Shown here one piece after another: positions 20,123 to 34,129 of a DNA stretch of 64,000 nt. Source of the DNA: Trichopria drosophilae (taxonomy: Eukaryota > Arthropoda > Insecta > Hymenoptera > Diapriidae); contig CM059587.1 of NCBI GenBank assembly GCA_030407085.1, forward strand, positions 105,235,501-105,299,500, written 5' to 3'. The position numbers and the translations under genes are program-made. Numbering within the stretch: the stretch's first letter is position 1; the number at the start of each line of letters is the position of its first letter. The notes below the pieces were generated by a model, which had not been told where the DNA came from, did not search any database, and saw only the letters and a program-made list of their open reading frames with translations.

Positions 20123-23100
20123 TCATTTGTTCCTTACTGCTATCAGCATCGATATGTATCCAGCCGACGTTTTCAGTATCTGCAAATTACATTCTAAATC
20201 AAACAATGTTTAATTATTACCAAAAATACACTATATGTTAGTAGAATTTTCAAAATACGAAATAATAAATGACACTTATTTTAGTACAACCTACATAACG
20301 GAAATAATTTCGTGCATATACGCAATAATACGAAATCAATCGAATGCTAAAATAATGACGTTAAAAAAAGGCCATTAGTCGTAAAAAATGCATTCTATGA
20401 TAGCCATCCTACATAATAAATTTTTCTTTACAGTTAGTTAACAAACAATATGGAATAAAGTGTGCAAAATAAGTTGTAATGCGCAAAAATATTTGTATAC
20501 CTTTGCAAAAGATTGGAGATTGAGGTCAACAAGTTTACCAGCGCTCAAACGGAGAGGTTCTCTCGTTCGTATAGATATAAGAATTAATGCTGTAATGTAT
20601 TTTGGATGCAACATATACCATTTACATTCATATATTTTCTGATGCATATCTTCGCTCTAAAATAACAAATTTGACTTAATTTTATTCATTTAAAAACATT
20701 TTTTAAAGTGTACTAAAATAAAAAGTGACTTTACGCAAATATGTTCTAGATCATTCGATTTACTATTACAAAAAAATAATTCGGACATCTATAAATAGAT
20801 ACAATAAAATTTTATATGTATATTTGATGTAACAGAAACATCAGTAACTTTTCTACTTAATTAGGACTATTTTATAGATTAATGTTCGGCTCGAGCTGTA
20901 GCGTCGATAGTTAAAAAAAAAACCTTATTTTCAAACGTATACTCATAACAGTTTTCACTTAAAATACTGGTGGCATAAGAAGTCAGCTTTGTTTTCGATT
21001 TATTCTAAATTCTATTTATTTGCCGAACTCCGAAATAATAAGTGATGGCATAGATGATCATATAGGAGACATGCTGTCACGCATAATCACATGAAACTAT
21101 TCTTGAGACAATTAATTTAAAATAAGAGAGAATATTCACAAGTTGAAGTGGATAACATAATACTTTTTAAATTAAATACGACATTTTGTAATTAGAAGAG
21201 TTTTTATTTCGAGATATTGCATTCATCTTTTCGAAATATTGTAAAAAATTTATAAATTTTTGCTTAAAAACGAAAGCTTGTTTGTGAATATTTACATGAA
21301 AAATTAGAGATTCTCCTGCTAAGCAATATATGAAACTATGTATAAGTGCAGTGCCAATCATCACACTGAGAACCAACAGTTGCATAATTGGTGGGCTGGT
21401 GGCGGAACCATCAAGTGCCTGTCAAAAAAAACATTATTACATTGGCAAGCTTTCCATTTCGTACCAAACCTCTTATAATTATATAATTTACACTCCAGAA
21501 ATTTGGTGAGAAAATGATGCAAATTTAGCAATGAAAGACCAGTCTTTCATCCACTAGAAATAAAAATCATGCATTTGTTCTCTGATCACAAACAGTAACA
21601 AAATATTTTTAAACGCAACGGTAACCTATAAATATTGGTACCGCGTACATTATTCATTTTGCAGTGACCGCAATGAATGATGTACAGAGTAAGCTGTTTC
21701 GTGATAAGTATCAGAGCTTAACTTATAGTCAAATAACTATACTTACAATCGTGATGAGAAATCCCAAACAGCACATCATGACAGTCAGACCAAGCATTTG
21801 CACCAATATCAAATCCTTATAAGACTTTTCAATGCTTGCGATAGTTCTTAAACAGCAAGTTTAATTAATATTATGACATTTATTATGGCACAGGCGATTC
21901 ATATCAATGTACGCAACATTCGTAATACATTCCACTTATGCAAAAAATTGTTTTCAAAATGTTAGCATTGACTAAAGTTAAACAGAGATAAAAACTTACT
22001 CAACAGTCCACGCATGAGAGTCAACAATTTCTTTAAGATGGTGCCGAAATGTTAACTTGGTGTCCTGTACAATGGAGTTGTCGTTGCTAAGAAGTTTCTG
22101 AATTTTCATGCTAAGAATCGTCAATTGGCCACAATAGTGAAAAACAATAGTCCCGTAAAATGTAGCTGAACTGGTAACACAGACACCAACAAATGTGCCA
22201 CTTAGTGTTTGCAGAACGTAGCAAATCTCGTAGTAAGGTGTTTTGGACGCGTCAAACGGATAGTATGTTTGAGAAGGTAAAAATCGATTTCCCAAATCGG
22301 TGATGTTGTTAACGATGCGAAAACTAATACCAAATAACGGTCCACACGTAAACCCGATAACGCATGAAATCATCATTACATATCCGCACATTGTGTATAA
22401 TCGGCCACGTCTTGCGAGAGATAGGATAATCTCTCTTTCCCATTCGTACTTCCAATTGTTACAGTTAAATCGAATAGATTCCAGAACGTTGTTTAACCCT
22501 TTGTGAAGAGCAAATTTTGTTTTCATTGTTATATGGCTAAACATCTTATCGGGTTGATTAAGGTTATTATATTATGCAATGACAAAGTGATATAATCAAA
22601 AGTTATAAATATGTCGAAAGCATACATTAATGTGTCTATCAGTTTTTTGGTTGAAATCATGTGGGCAATTAGACATATGGGTAGAAAGCGTTTAACTCAT
22701 CCTCAACTATGAGTGATCAAAGAAACACTGAGAGTATTTAGGGTACCAGGTCTTCCAGTCAAGTGGATAGTAGAAATTTTATCTAACCGTATAGTAACGT
22801 TTAATAAACGCCGTAAGATAGTGTGTTTAATAACAATGTCACTTCAACAACTTACAGAAACAGATTAACAAGTATAGGATATGCAGATGATATTGCAATT
22901 ATAATCTGGGCCCCTTTTATAAGAGAAAAAAGTCTCTTCCTATTAACGCACAGTGCACTTTGAAACACAAAGCAATATAACTGAAACTCATGAACAGCAT
23001 GAAGTATCGAGGAGTGTTACTGTACAGTGAATTATCTTCGAAGAAAAAACTGGGAAGATAATATACAAGACCCACGATAGTCTTTTGGCAATGAAGAAGG

Positions 23101-26100
23101 TCAGTAGACAGCATGAAGATTGAAACCCAATTCCAAGATAATGGTAGAAATTTTAGCAGCTATAATCAAACCCAGATTAACTTATGTAGCCCAGCCAAGG
23201 TCTGAAATAGCAAAATCTTGAAACTTGTTATATAAAATTGGGGGGATTGGTGCTCAAGTGGCCAATTAGGTGCATTACTAGGAGAGCTAGTCAGATATTC
23301 AATATAGATTGCTCAGAGGAAGCTAATAAGTAGGAGAAATCAATAGGAGAATATTGGTTAGCTCGGATATCCGAAGTGTTTTAGAAGCTCCAGATGGGTA
23401 CAAAAGTTATAGATGAGGATTACAAAACTTTGAAACAGCTTGGGAATATCTGTTTTCATGAAAACTCACCATTGGTCTCATCATGTCTTTTGGGTATTAT
23501 TGAACTTTCCCCATGAAAGGGTTGTTCGATGCAAACAGTACCAAATACACATATATAAACATCATATGAGCGCGTACCCATCTTTGAATGGGAAAGAAAG
23601 ATGCAATCAAGCTGACGAGACTCATGACAGTCTGAGCACACGGAACTCGGACATCAACGGTATACCATGGGACTCTAAATAAATCGAAAATTAAGACTTT
23701 GTGGACTCTCTCCGAAGATACATCACAACAAGTCTCATTCGAATGTGAGGCATTGGCTTTCTAGGAAGGTAAGGAGAGATGTAAAATGATTACCAAACAT
23801 CCAGAAACTCCGATAGAATCATGATCGAGTACCTTTAAGTGTACTCTTTCGATCGGCGCAATTAATCTTTATAAATAGATTATTTTTTCTTGAAATTTCT
23901 TGTTAATATTATTAGCTATATTAATTGTATAAATTCAACATTCAATGTATCAGATTTTTAGGGCACTGTTAGAGGATTCGCCGTGGGGTTTTCTTCACTT
24001 TCCGAATAGTATTGGAAATCCGAATGCCTTAAACATAACTTCCTGAAAGGAAATCGGATGCAGACGTAAGAAAGGTATAGGTTATCATGTAGGTGTGAAT
24101 ATTATTGTGTGTTTAATGATAAAGTTCATCTTGGATAGCGCATTTCCTTTCAATAAACTTGACCGTTAAACCTTTACATACTCGCCTAATAAGACGGTAG
24201 AAAATCCTCTTGGAGGGAAAATGGGGTCTAGGCTATAAGTTCCCTTGAAAATCGTTCCCAGAAAATCATTCCCCGAAAAATTGTTGCCCAGAAAACAAGT
24301 ATGCTACGGAAACCGAAGCGGCAGAAATCTTCTCCGTGCATGTAGGGAGAACAAGAGATCCATCACTAACATTCCGTCAAAAGTCGGATAAGCCATTAAT
24401 AATCACAACAACATTACCAATATTTACAACTCTAATATCTTGTGGAAATAAATTCGGAAATTAGGCTTAATGAAGCCAAAAAAAGCACCTCAGTATTGTG
24501 TTGTTCTCTTGACGAGCTCAATTACTATCATATATCTCTCCCATACATTTATACACTGATTTGCTTCATTTCAACTTCAGTGATGTCAGGATCTTTAGAT
24601 ATCACGATAATAGAAGTTGCGGACTCTCTGGACAATGCGAAATCCGAAGCGCTTGGAATAGACATGAATTCCCTCAGTTTTTATATTAAATCTTTTCCAG
24701 TTATAGCTTCTTACCAAGTTTCTCTTTTTAATAAATCATTAACTCGTCCATCTTTCCTTCTTTCCTTCTAAGTGGAGAAACTCACTTATGATCCCTATTT
24801 ATTCAATCCCTCAACCTAGTTGTCCAGCCGATTATCGCCTAGTTGCAGTTTTACCTGCAACCTCTAAGTTTTTAGAACGTATCGTCTTTAATAAACTGAC
24901 GGATTTTCTTAATGTACGCAATTGGTTCGATCCTTTCCAAACAGGTTTCCGTAGGACTTCAGCACTCAGACAGCTCTTCTTATCTAAATATTTCTGAATA
25001 TTAATGGCAGACAATAGACGACCGCTTGTTACCCATTCTAATTTTGTTCGACTTCAGCAAGGCATTCGATACATTTATTGTTCCTTCGATTTCAATTAAA
25101 AACCTGAAAATGCCAATCTATCTGATATAGCAATCCGATGATTCATATCTTATTTATCCTACCGGAGGTAAACAGTTATAAGCAACAATGGCAAGAGATC
25201 GTCGTGTTTTCCAATCAGGGCATGAGAGCCTCAAGGTTCTGTTCATGGACCATAGTTATCGTAAGCTTCATCAACGATCTACCTGATGTCTTCCAACACT
25301 CCAAATATATCATATTTGTGGACGGCAGTCAAATATTCTTAAAGACGAACATCTCAGACTTAATATAGCCATCCAGAAAACAATTTCTGATATGGAGAAC
25401 TTCTGTCGGTGGGTGGAAGAGAATGGACTAAAACTTAACCTTAATAAGTCAAAAGCAATCCTCATTAGGAGCCTACACTATATTAGTTTTCTCGATATAG
25501 ATTCCGTTCCTCCAATTGTTGTCAAAAACACCACCTTACCCTGGGTAAAATCAGTTCAGTAATTCATCACCATTCTCATCCAACAAAATAAAGTCGAGTT
25601 TTTCAGTTTTGCCAAAGAGTTTTTTCACTGTTTCATTTCGATATATCCTATTAGCATTTTTTGAACTTTGAGAGGCTATAACTGAAGAAATATGCTTCGC
25701 CTGAAAAAGTGTTTTCCAGATCAATTGTAGAGCGTAAACTAGTACTTTATTCAACAAGGGTGTTAAAGCGTTTTTTTGGACCGATTGCGATTGACGCAGT
25801 CGAAGTAGGGCACGAGTGCACTCAACTTGAGGCCGATCACACGAATACGAAAACGGACACCTGCGTTATATACATTATGTTTTTACACTGGGTGTAAAAA
25901 ATTAATTTTACCCCCCTCCCCCCTGTGAATACATTATTTTTTTATTAAAATATGGCTGCTTTCAAAGAAATATAATTAATTAAAACTTGCAATTTTTTAA
26001 TTAATGTGTTAAGAATCAGTATATATACAATAGAATTAGATATAACAAGACTACAAGATCTCGTTTCGAAACATCTCTTACATTTGACCGAACATTTGCT

Positions 26101-27777
26101 GCAGGCCGTGGGATCAAAGGCTCTCGCTTTTACTTGCAAAACTTTATTTGAACCAATCAAGGTATTCTTTATTTTAAAAAACTGCTGAATGGACTTGAAA
26201 AAGTTGTTTAAAGAAAATAATTTGAGTAATTTTACACGTGGATAAACAATCTCCCGGAAAATATAATCAATATATCATAGAATAAGTACTAGAATATTAT
26301 AATTATACGTTTATTAAACTTTGTTAGCATATATTATGGATTGTTAGTTAATCGTAATTTTAGTATTATTTAAATTTAATGTATAAGTGATATATAACAT
26401 TTCAAAATCTGATATTGATGTTACAATGCATTATGAGATATTTATGTGATTTGTAGAAACGATGATCATAAGGTTTTTCTAGACGTTTTTATATATTAAT
26501 TAATTTATTAATGTGGATTCGGAAATTTACAGCATTTAATTGCCTTTAAATTATTTAAATGTTTTCAAACCTGGTACAAAAAACTACAAAAATACAAGAA
26601 AATAGAAATCATAAAAAAGGTAACAATTGGGTTCAATTTATTTACGGTTTCGTAAATAAACAGAACATGTCAGTGTTCCACAATTAGAAAAGCAAAAAAC
26701 GATGTTGTACGCAAAGTTCGGTATTTCGAAACATTACATATATATGGAAATTATTGGTTTAAATAGAGAAAAGTATATAGGTTTATATAAACTACAAAAG
26801 TAAGGCCATGGGCCATACAACAGCAAATGAAAAAGTTTGGACCTTTTATTTTTTTAAATATTGTCTAACAATTTTTTGTTTTTATATCAGAAACTCTGAA
26901 ACTAAAATTAAAATTAATTTTCGGAATAATGGTAAAGATGGAATTTTGAACTATTATTAATTTTTTAATTTTCGTAAAGGTTTGCGAGTTATGAAAAAGG
27001 CCTTTAAATTTCTAATTTATATCAGTATTATCATACGATGTAGCAATACTAATTATGGGCATTAATCAGCTCAATTGCCATTGCAATACACATATACTCC
27101 TTATTAAATTAGTCAAACACTAAATCTTATAGTTAGGACACTGTAGTTTTCTTTTATTCCCTGGTCTAATATTTACCCAATGCTTTGATTTTACCTATGG
27201 TTAGTATAAATTAATTCAAATTTCGTAAATTAAGGCATTTCTGATAAGTAAGATATCTCAACGAATTATTAATGTGAATGTGCTAAGAATATTATTTCAA
27301 ACAAGAAAAATGAAGCAATAAGAAATAGTTAATTACGTTTTCTGTTCAGCCAAAATAGAAAAAGTTTCATGGTGGCGGTACACACAGCAATAGTTGTGTA
27401 CAAGTTATCAACAGCCAATGAAATATCGTTGAAAACCACAAATAATGCGTATATTTGAGGTAATAATAAACCACAAACTATTAAGATGATCAACAACAAA
27501 ACGTGGACATTACTAGAAATCCAACATTCCTTTTCTTCGGGCCAGACTCCAAGTACTTGCAACGTTTGTCGGTTGAGACTTACCGCCCATTCATAATCTG
27601 AAAATTTAAATCATCTGGTGATATATATTGAAAATAAATGTAAAAATTATCAAAATCATATTTCAAATATTAAAAGTAGAATTGAAACAGAAAAAATGAA
27701 ACGTTTAAAATGTTGGTTTATTATAAACATTATATTTAAATCGTACCTGCATTGCTTAACTCGCGATGTTTTTGCAT
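20123..27777 (-). CDS. Odorant receptor, complete (Or gene 2, seven exons)
   Basis: Seven exons join in frame into 408 residues: 27747-27777, 27337-27597, 22000-22498, 21747-21846, 21296-21418, 20501-20656, 20123-20179 (31, 261, 499, 100, 123, 156 and 57 nt). All junctions are GT-AG. The product is a 7tm_6 insect odorant receptor, an odour-tuning subunit that forms a cation channel with Orco in olfactory dendrites. Diagnostic pieces: LLGVWP-like VLGVWPEE near the N-terminus, NNWKYEWEREI, HAWTVE, FIYCLAGE, then YECKWYML, REPLRLSAGKLVDLNLQSF and the final ILKTSAGYISML. Size fits the family (about 380-420). The start is the ATG at 27777, after an in-frame TGA upstream. Intron 2 is 4.8 kb and holds two LINE relics. 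No stops or frameshifts, so the gene appears intact. Confidence 0.88.
22680..23830 (+). mobile_element. LINE relic (non-LTR RT fragment) in Or intron 2
   Basis: Near 22865-22905 the plus strand reads TSIGYADDIAIII, the palm YADD box of non-LTR reverse transcriptases. Further on, scattered frames and a segment such as 'tctcattcgaatgtgaggca' (SFECEA) recall the C-terminal region after the RT in R1/Jockey-type elements. Many stops and frameshifts are present, so the copy is dead. Clade is uncertain. Confidence 0.5.
24780..25560 (+). mobile_element. Jockey-like LINE relic in Or intron 2
   Basis: Frames on the plus strand give DYRLVAVLPATSKFLERIV, then FDPFQTGFRR, then (after stops) an FSKAFD-like segment, SFINDLPDVFQHSKYIIFVDG (the YADD box decayed to FVDG) and LNLNKSKAIL. 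This order of RT motifs is that of Jockey/CR1-type elements. Several stops and frame changes show it is dead. It lies antisense to the host gene. Confidence 0.75.
25561..27336. other. Rest of Or gene 2 intron 2
   Basis: AT-rich intron between the LINE relic and exon 2. Some short frames exist on both strands near 25945-26190 but show no recognisable domain. Nothing else seen. Confidence 0.4.
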
Positions 27778-30150
27778 GTTTTCGTACAAGTTTGAATACT
27801 CATTGATTCAAAAGAACCCAAAACGAATGCATCCTTTCAGGTATCAAATTCGTGCATGCTTTGTTAAGCATATTATTTTAATGTTACTCACTTACAAACA
27901 GTATATTTAACAAAACTCGATATAATACGGAGAGACCCATGTGCGTCACTCGACTGTTAAAGAACAAATGACATGGAAAACCCAATAAATATAATAAACT
28001 ATATAATTTGATATTACGAGACTAGAGAGTAGCGTTTAGCAAAAAAAAAAAAATAATCGATATTACAGCAGAATTAAATTAAGTAAGTTTCTTTGCGCGA
28101 TTCTTTCAACTAGTAAATCTTTTAATCGTCCGTGGTTTATTAACAAGTATCGGGAATTTACCGCAAAACATCCGTTATGCTTCGTGCGAATATTCAGTCT
28201 ACGTAGAGACTTGTATTTATCATATACTATAATCGATTCTTCAAGTACATAAATGACAAACGTATTTCCCATGGAACATAAATCTTCAAAGAACTTTCTT
28301 CATATGGAAGGAAATTATCCTATTGAATGTTTCTATCTAAAACAGGGTTGAAAATACCCGTGTTTTAAAAGAAAACGACCGTAAAAAGGGATTTATGGCA
28401 TTCTGATAGTTTATATCAATTATAAACTTGCATGAAAGATAACGTTGTACAATGCAAAACATTACTTACAAACAAGTGTATTATAATTATTATTTATCAA
28501 CAGTAGGGTTTATAGAAACATTTACATGCAAAAGTTGTTAATTAAAATTGTTATGGATTGGTCGTAGAATTGTATCTTTACATTCTGTGTGCGAAGTAAA
28601 AATATAATGTAGAATAGTTTTTACCTTTCAATTTTCATTGCATATTTTCATCATTTGAGCAATTCCGCGCCAAGGATCATAAGATTTTTATACCAATTAA
28701 TAAATTTTAATTAAATTGTGCACATATGTTCTCTATATGTACAGAATATAAGCCCATAAGACGTTTTTTCAACATTTTTAAAACTTGGTGAGTTGCCCAT
28801 AATTACAATTTTTTTACAGTTTTTTTTTAGCATAGTATAACTTTTTTACTTGATGCCCAATAAAAATATTTTTTTTCATAAATTACTTTCGATAAAAAAA
28901 TAATTTATGAAAAAAAATGTTTCATATAAAAAATTATATTGTGTAATAAGTCTTCTATTATATTGTGTGTTGTCTAATAAGTCACTTGCTTCCTGATGAG
29001 GAAAATCTCTGGCCATAACAATGGAACGTAATGGTTGCAAAATTTATTATTTTCATTTTTCTTGATAAAAATATGATTTTGGGATGGTTTATGACCTATA
29101 CAATATTAGTAAAAAAGACGAAAAAAATTATAATTTGAAAATAACCCTCAACGTTTCGGACCAATTCCTATACTATCAATTTTTCGATATTTTTTTACTA
29201 ATATTGTAGGTTATAAGCCGACCCGAAATCACATTTATTAATTAAAAAGCCTGCAATCAGATTGTGTAATGTATTTTCAGAATAGACTATTACAGAAATA
29301 CTATGTATTGTATAATATAAACAAGTTTTCCCGAAAGCTGTTAAACTATGAGCCTTAATAGGGAATAATTGTTGACATTCAATTTTTTATATCGTATTTC
29401 TTGTTGTTCGGTGCATGTTGTACAAAAATAATTCTCTAAGCTTCAGTTATTTAATTAGAAATGAAGATTTATCAGGAAATTCGAATAATTTAATGATCAT
29501 TACAGGTTTTAATTTCATATAAACTACAATGTATATTTTTCTAATATACATAAATTTGTTGTATTAAAATTAGATGCAGCATTTAAAAAAGTTTTTTTTT
29601 CTGACCGAACAAGTATTTTTTTTTTATCCAAGTATACTTAGTGTAATAGGTAATTTATTTGATTTTGTTTAGTTAATATTGACTTAAATTTTATATGAAG
29701 TTGATGACGATCTCAGATACGAGTATGAATTATAGTTAAAGCATAATACTCAAGAGACAATATGTAGTTTTCCGTAGAAAAATTTAGAAATTTTAAGTCA
29801 GATAACGAAAGTAGATAAATTTCAGTATTTCATCTAGCCCAACAACCACGATCCAAGATATAAAAGAGAATTTAAATAACATACCCCATCCAACGAAAAG
29901 CTAAAGTTATTGACAAATCATGAGTTGGAATAATGCCCTTCGCGGTGACCTTCAATAATGTTTAAATGAAAAGTGCTCGTCCGTCACTAATTTTCGTAAA
30001 TATAATTTCTCTGACAACAATGGATAATTTAAGGCCCAAATTATAAAAAAGATTAAGCCAGTTTTGGAGAAAATTGTGTTTTTAGTGATTGTTATGATAT
30101 ATTTCTCCGAAACAAATAACACCAATATATAGGAATATTTTTAAGTTCTT
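27778..30150. other. Upstream of Or gene 2; no gene seen, one repeat relic
   Basis: The promoter of Or gene 2 should be in the first part. At 28985-29060 a patch 'cctgatgaggaaaatctctg' followed by 'ggccataac' resembles the tail motif of Penelope-like elements, and an inverted 'cctcaacgtttcggacc' lies at 29150. Poly-A/T runs border it. The small minus-strand frame at 28063-28272 has no recognisable domain. Confidence 0.35.
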
Positions 30151-30151
30151 C

Positions 30152-30600
30152 TTATGCTCTACAATTAATATGCAGAACACTTCTACCGATGATGCATATT
30201 TCTCCAGTTAAAGCCAAAAAAATATGTATTTTTTTGTCAAGAGATAGAAAACCGAACATTTTCAAAGTTTGCGACGAAAAAATAGCCATTTCACGTGTGG
30301 GTCGAAAAACTGGATATTTCAAAAGTTGGTACGATATAATAAGTCGATATAGAAATTCTTGAAATGTCCGGTTCTTCGAAGCAAGATTGTCAAAAGTCCG
30401 ATTCTTCATATGAAATTGTGAAATACGCGGTTCTTCGTGGCAAAAGTTTCGAAATATACAAATCTTCGTACCAGCCATCGATTTAATCCCTATGGTTTCG
30501 GATTTCGCTTGAAATGTAAAAGGTGGGTCGTGGGGTGGAGTAAATTCCAAGCATTTTTTCTTGATACTCTCGCCGAAAGTTCTATTTTTAACCAATGTTA
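30152..30600. repeat. Degenerate short tandem repeat
   Basis: Several imperfect copies of a unit of about 30 bases containing 'tccggttcttcgaagcaag' or 'gcggttcttcgtggcaaa' lie between 30245 and 30470. On the minus strand this keeps a 147-codon frame open with repeated KNRTF. The repeat nature and lack of a domain argue against a gene. Confidence 0.4.
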
Positions 30601-31830
30601 TGACATCGTGAGGAATTTCAGGAAATTGAATTAAAGGAATGCAATGTTATAGAATATGTGAAAGAAAATGTTAATAATGTACTCGACCTTCATGCAACAT
30701 TGAAATTTTATTATTAATAGAACATCTCAAAGAAGATTTGTGAATGGCTATTTCCGATAATAAAACTTTTCTATTATTGCTTTCAATTATACCATTACGC
30801 TTGCTATGAAATTTAATTTTTATAAAAACAAGACCGCACTGATGCGAGAAGTCAACTAACCGTTAATCAGTTTATAGATACAATATTTTTATTTTCAATA
30901 TTCAAAGCACATAGTATAAAATATGATTCCACTTTTAAGATGTGTTTGTTGAGAAGACGAAGGTTTAACAGGCGTTGTGGTAGTTCCCCTTAGGACAATG
31001 CAAGCCTGGTTTATGAACTGAAGAGGCTTCTTATCAAGAGGCCTATCTTATTTTGCCCATCTAATAAGTTACTGTTTTCAGCATGCAGGAATCAAATTCA
31101 TCCATAGACCTCGGTCCGCACCATTGCTGCAGGAATGCTATCAGGGAGTCGTACAGGCAGAAGAGATATTGAGTGACGACATAGATGTTATCGAATCGCC
31201 ATAAGCGGACAAAACAGTAAGACAATACGATATCCCTCCGAAAAGAATTGAAAGCCCTTTTCACACTAAGGCGCACGTTATCCTGGGTTGTCTACCCCGG
31301 AAATTTGCCGAAAGTGCTACCTATGGCACCCTTAGATCGGCCATTCGTTTGATCAATAATTGCGATAGGACTGACAGTTCGACATTACAACATTTTTCAA
31401 GTATGTATTTAGACTATGCCCAACAATACCAACATTAATTTATTACCACATGGAATATCGACGTGGTATTATATATGTTAGAGACCTGGTATCCACCACA
31501 GTTCTTAGATTTGAGAAGATTAACCCTGAAGGTATGTATTTTACAAGCACTCGCAACAACATTCCGTTTTCAATAAGCAGCAATTAATAAAAATTAATAA
31601 TAACAAGATATGTAAAGAAGGGGTGGAAACCAAAATAAACGAGCTCATACTTCAAGGCCAGGAGCATATCATCCATATTCCTACCTTCCCTTCTTCAATA
31701 CTGAAGCTCTGTATCTGGAATCGACCGTATTTCACACTATAATCAAAGCAACAAGGCATAGTAGAGGAAATATTAAGTAGTTATTGATCTCGGTAAAAGG
31801 TTCCAATAAAGAAGTGGGTACTCAAACAGG
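30601..31830. other. No gene seen
   Basis: Intergenic. A CG-richer patch at 30960-31350 with short frames may be an old element but I could not identify it. Confidence 0.35.
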
Positions 31831-32591
31831 TGGTAGCTGATCGTTTAGCGCGACCGTTTTGGCTACGCCGTGTTGGCGCAAAAACGTTTTGACCCCTCCA
31901 TTTTGGCGCCACTGCTTTTCTTCTGAAGTAGCTACAGCGTTGACCATAAATAAACCACAGAATGCTTTTTCAGGTAATTTTGCTCCTACCTCCCCCACGT
32001 AATACCATGCAGATATCAGCCTAACCTCCGACTCTTCCCCTTCTCTCTCTCTCTCTGGAATGTTACGAAACATTTGAAATGTATGTAACATTTAAAATAT
32101 TTGAGTGCAGCAGATGTATCATTTCGTATTTATGGTGATCAGACTTTATTTCCCAGGAAATAATTTTCCGGAAGTAATTTCCTCGTCAGAAAATCCCGGG
32201 ACAAAATTTCCCTGTACAGCCATACTCCATTAGGCATTATTAGGGGTAGGTGGAATTCTGACTGATTAGATTAGGTTAGTTTTAGGGCAATCATATATTC
32301 GAAGACCTTGTTAGGACGAAACGAAGATCTACCTGCTTAGGTTAGGTTAATTCTAGGGCACACATAAGCTTTTTTGCAATATTAGGGGTAGGCAGAGTTC
32401 TAACTGGTTACTTAGGTTAGTTTCGTACAGTTGCCATTTCTCCGCTTCTCCCATTTTACCATACGAATTATGATCTAAAATGATTCATCAAAACTAGAGT
32501 AAAATGGTCTGGCGCCAATACGGCGGAGCCAAAACATGCGACGCCAACAGGGAGGGACCAAAACATCCTGCCGCCAAAACGTCCTGTACCA
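31831..32591. mobile_element. Non-autonomous element with TGGTA...GTTTTGGC ends
   Basis: The left end (TGGTAGCTGATCGTTTAGCG, then CGACCGTTTTGGC) and the reverse complement of the right end (TGGTACAGGACGTTTTGGCG) are related inverted repeats. Internal copies of 'CGTTTTGG/CCAAAACG' words (gccaaaacatgcgacgcc, ccaaaacatcctgccgcc) recur near both ends. The middle has several 'ttaggttag' words. No coding region. Superfamily not identified. Confidence 0.5.
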
Positions 32592-33889
32592 TTTAATCGA
32601 CATAGGAAGATTCAAAACACAGCAGGATAGTCAGAGAAATCATCAACATTCGCGAAGTATTATAATAGACCAGTAAATAATTCAAAAAGTTTTACGGAAT
32701 CCATATTTAATACATAACTTAATAGTATTCTAGTGAGGTGATTAAAAAAGGCTGATTACACAAGAAGAAAATAAACTACAGATTGTTCATATCTTTAGAG
32801 AATATATTGATATATAGTTGGTTAAGAAGATGTTGTAATGATTACACAAACTTCCCTGGTAAAAATGGAAGTGCAATGAAATGTCCATCTTCACCCTTCT
32901 TATTGCAATTGGAGCGTACTCAAAGCGTTTTGCAAGCGTGAATTTAGTCATTAAGTACACTTCTATTTTGACTAGGGTTGTATTATCCAGTTCAATCCTA
33001 TTTATATGAGAAGATAATATATTCCCTTCCTGATTTTATAATAAAAATACGAAACCTATACTAAAAGTGAATGAACTAAGCTTTTAACTAGAAACTGAAC
33101 GTGGTAACGAATAGAGAACCCCAACTGTTAGAGGATTTCTAGTCTCTGAAAGGTGACGTAATTTGGCTCGCGGTAGTACAAGTAAATATCTTCAAACAAG
33201 CCACTCCCAATTAGGATTGAATTTTATAAGTAAGTTCGATTAATCCTTGATAACATAACGAAATTACCTAAATGGGTTAATAATAAAATGCACAAATATA
33301 AAAAATACCTAATGATGGTGGCATTAATAGTGATAATGGTTTTATAGTAAGATTCTAGAAAGTACTATGTATAATAAGAAGAATGAAAAAAGAAACAAAA
33401 AATGCGTATTTTTTTCTTTGATTGAGACTCGACAGAACGCGATTGAGCATCGTCTCCCGCAATTAATTATGATAACTTAAATTACCATTTTTAATTAAAT
33501 ATCACAAAAAATGTCTTCATTGTGGAGTTTTGGCTGAGCATCTGACTGTAACCTTCGTCTTATTACTTTATTATTGACAGTATAAAATGATTTGTCATTA
33601 AAATGATCATTGCAAATATATGCAGTGTTAAAATTTGGCGTAGAACGTAAATACAATGATTATACCCATTTCACCAGTTTACAATTTGAAAGTTATCATT
33701 TACAATAACTTAAAAAGTAATGCTATAAAAATAAAGGAATGTAGAATTTTTCGGTAATGGATATGGGTGATTTTCAGCTAACGTTCAAATTTCGATATCC
33801 GATCAAGATTTTAAAAAATAGTCTAATTTCTCACTTTTATCTCATGAAATATGTTTGTACTAAACTATAGAATAAATATATAGCGCCGG
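32592..33889. other. No gene seen
   Basis: AT-rich intergenic sequence without recognised features. Confidence 0.4.
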
Positions 33890-34129
33890 CACGCAGAATT
33901 CCAGGAATGAATTAACCAAAATTATTAGCCAGGGGAATTACATGGATGGACGGGGAATTACATGCATAATCATTCAGGTGTAAATATAAGAATGATATCA
34001 ATGCATAACAAATAACTAATTGCTGAAAAATATATTTTGATAGAAAACAAAAATAAAATAATATTTTATAAATTTCTATAAATTTAAATTATAACATAAA
34101 ATTACAATACAATGATTTAACACATTAGT

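Noticed and set aside
21996..22544. Or exon 3 starting at the upstream in-frame ATG (MFSHITMKT)
   Set aside because: The acceptor TTCACAAAG at 22499-22500 joins exon 2 in phase and gives the expected NRKRLNNVLESI; starting upstream breaks the frame with exon 2.
30152..30595. 147-codon minus-strand protein
   Set aside because: Open only because of an imperfect tandem repeat (KNRTF recurring); no domain.
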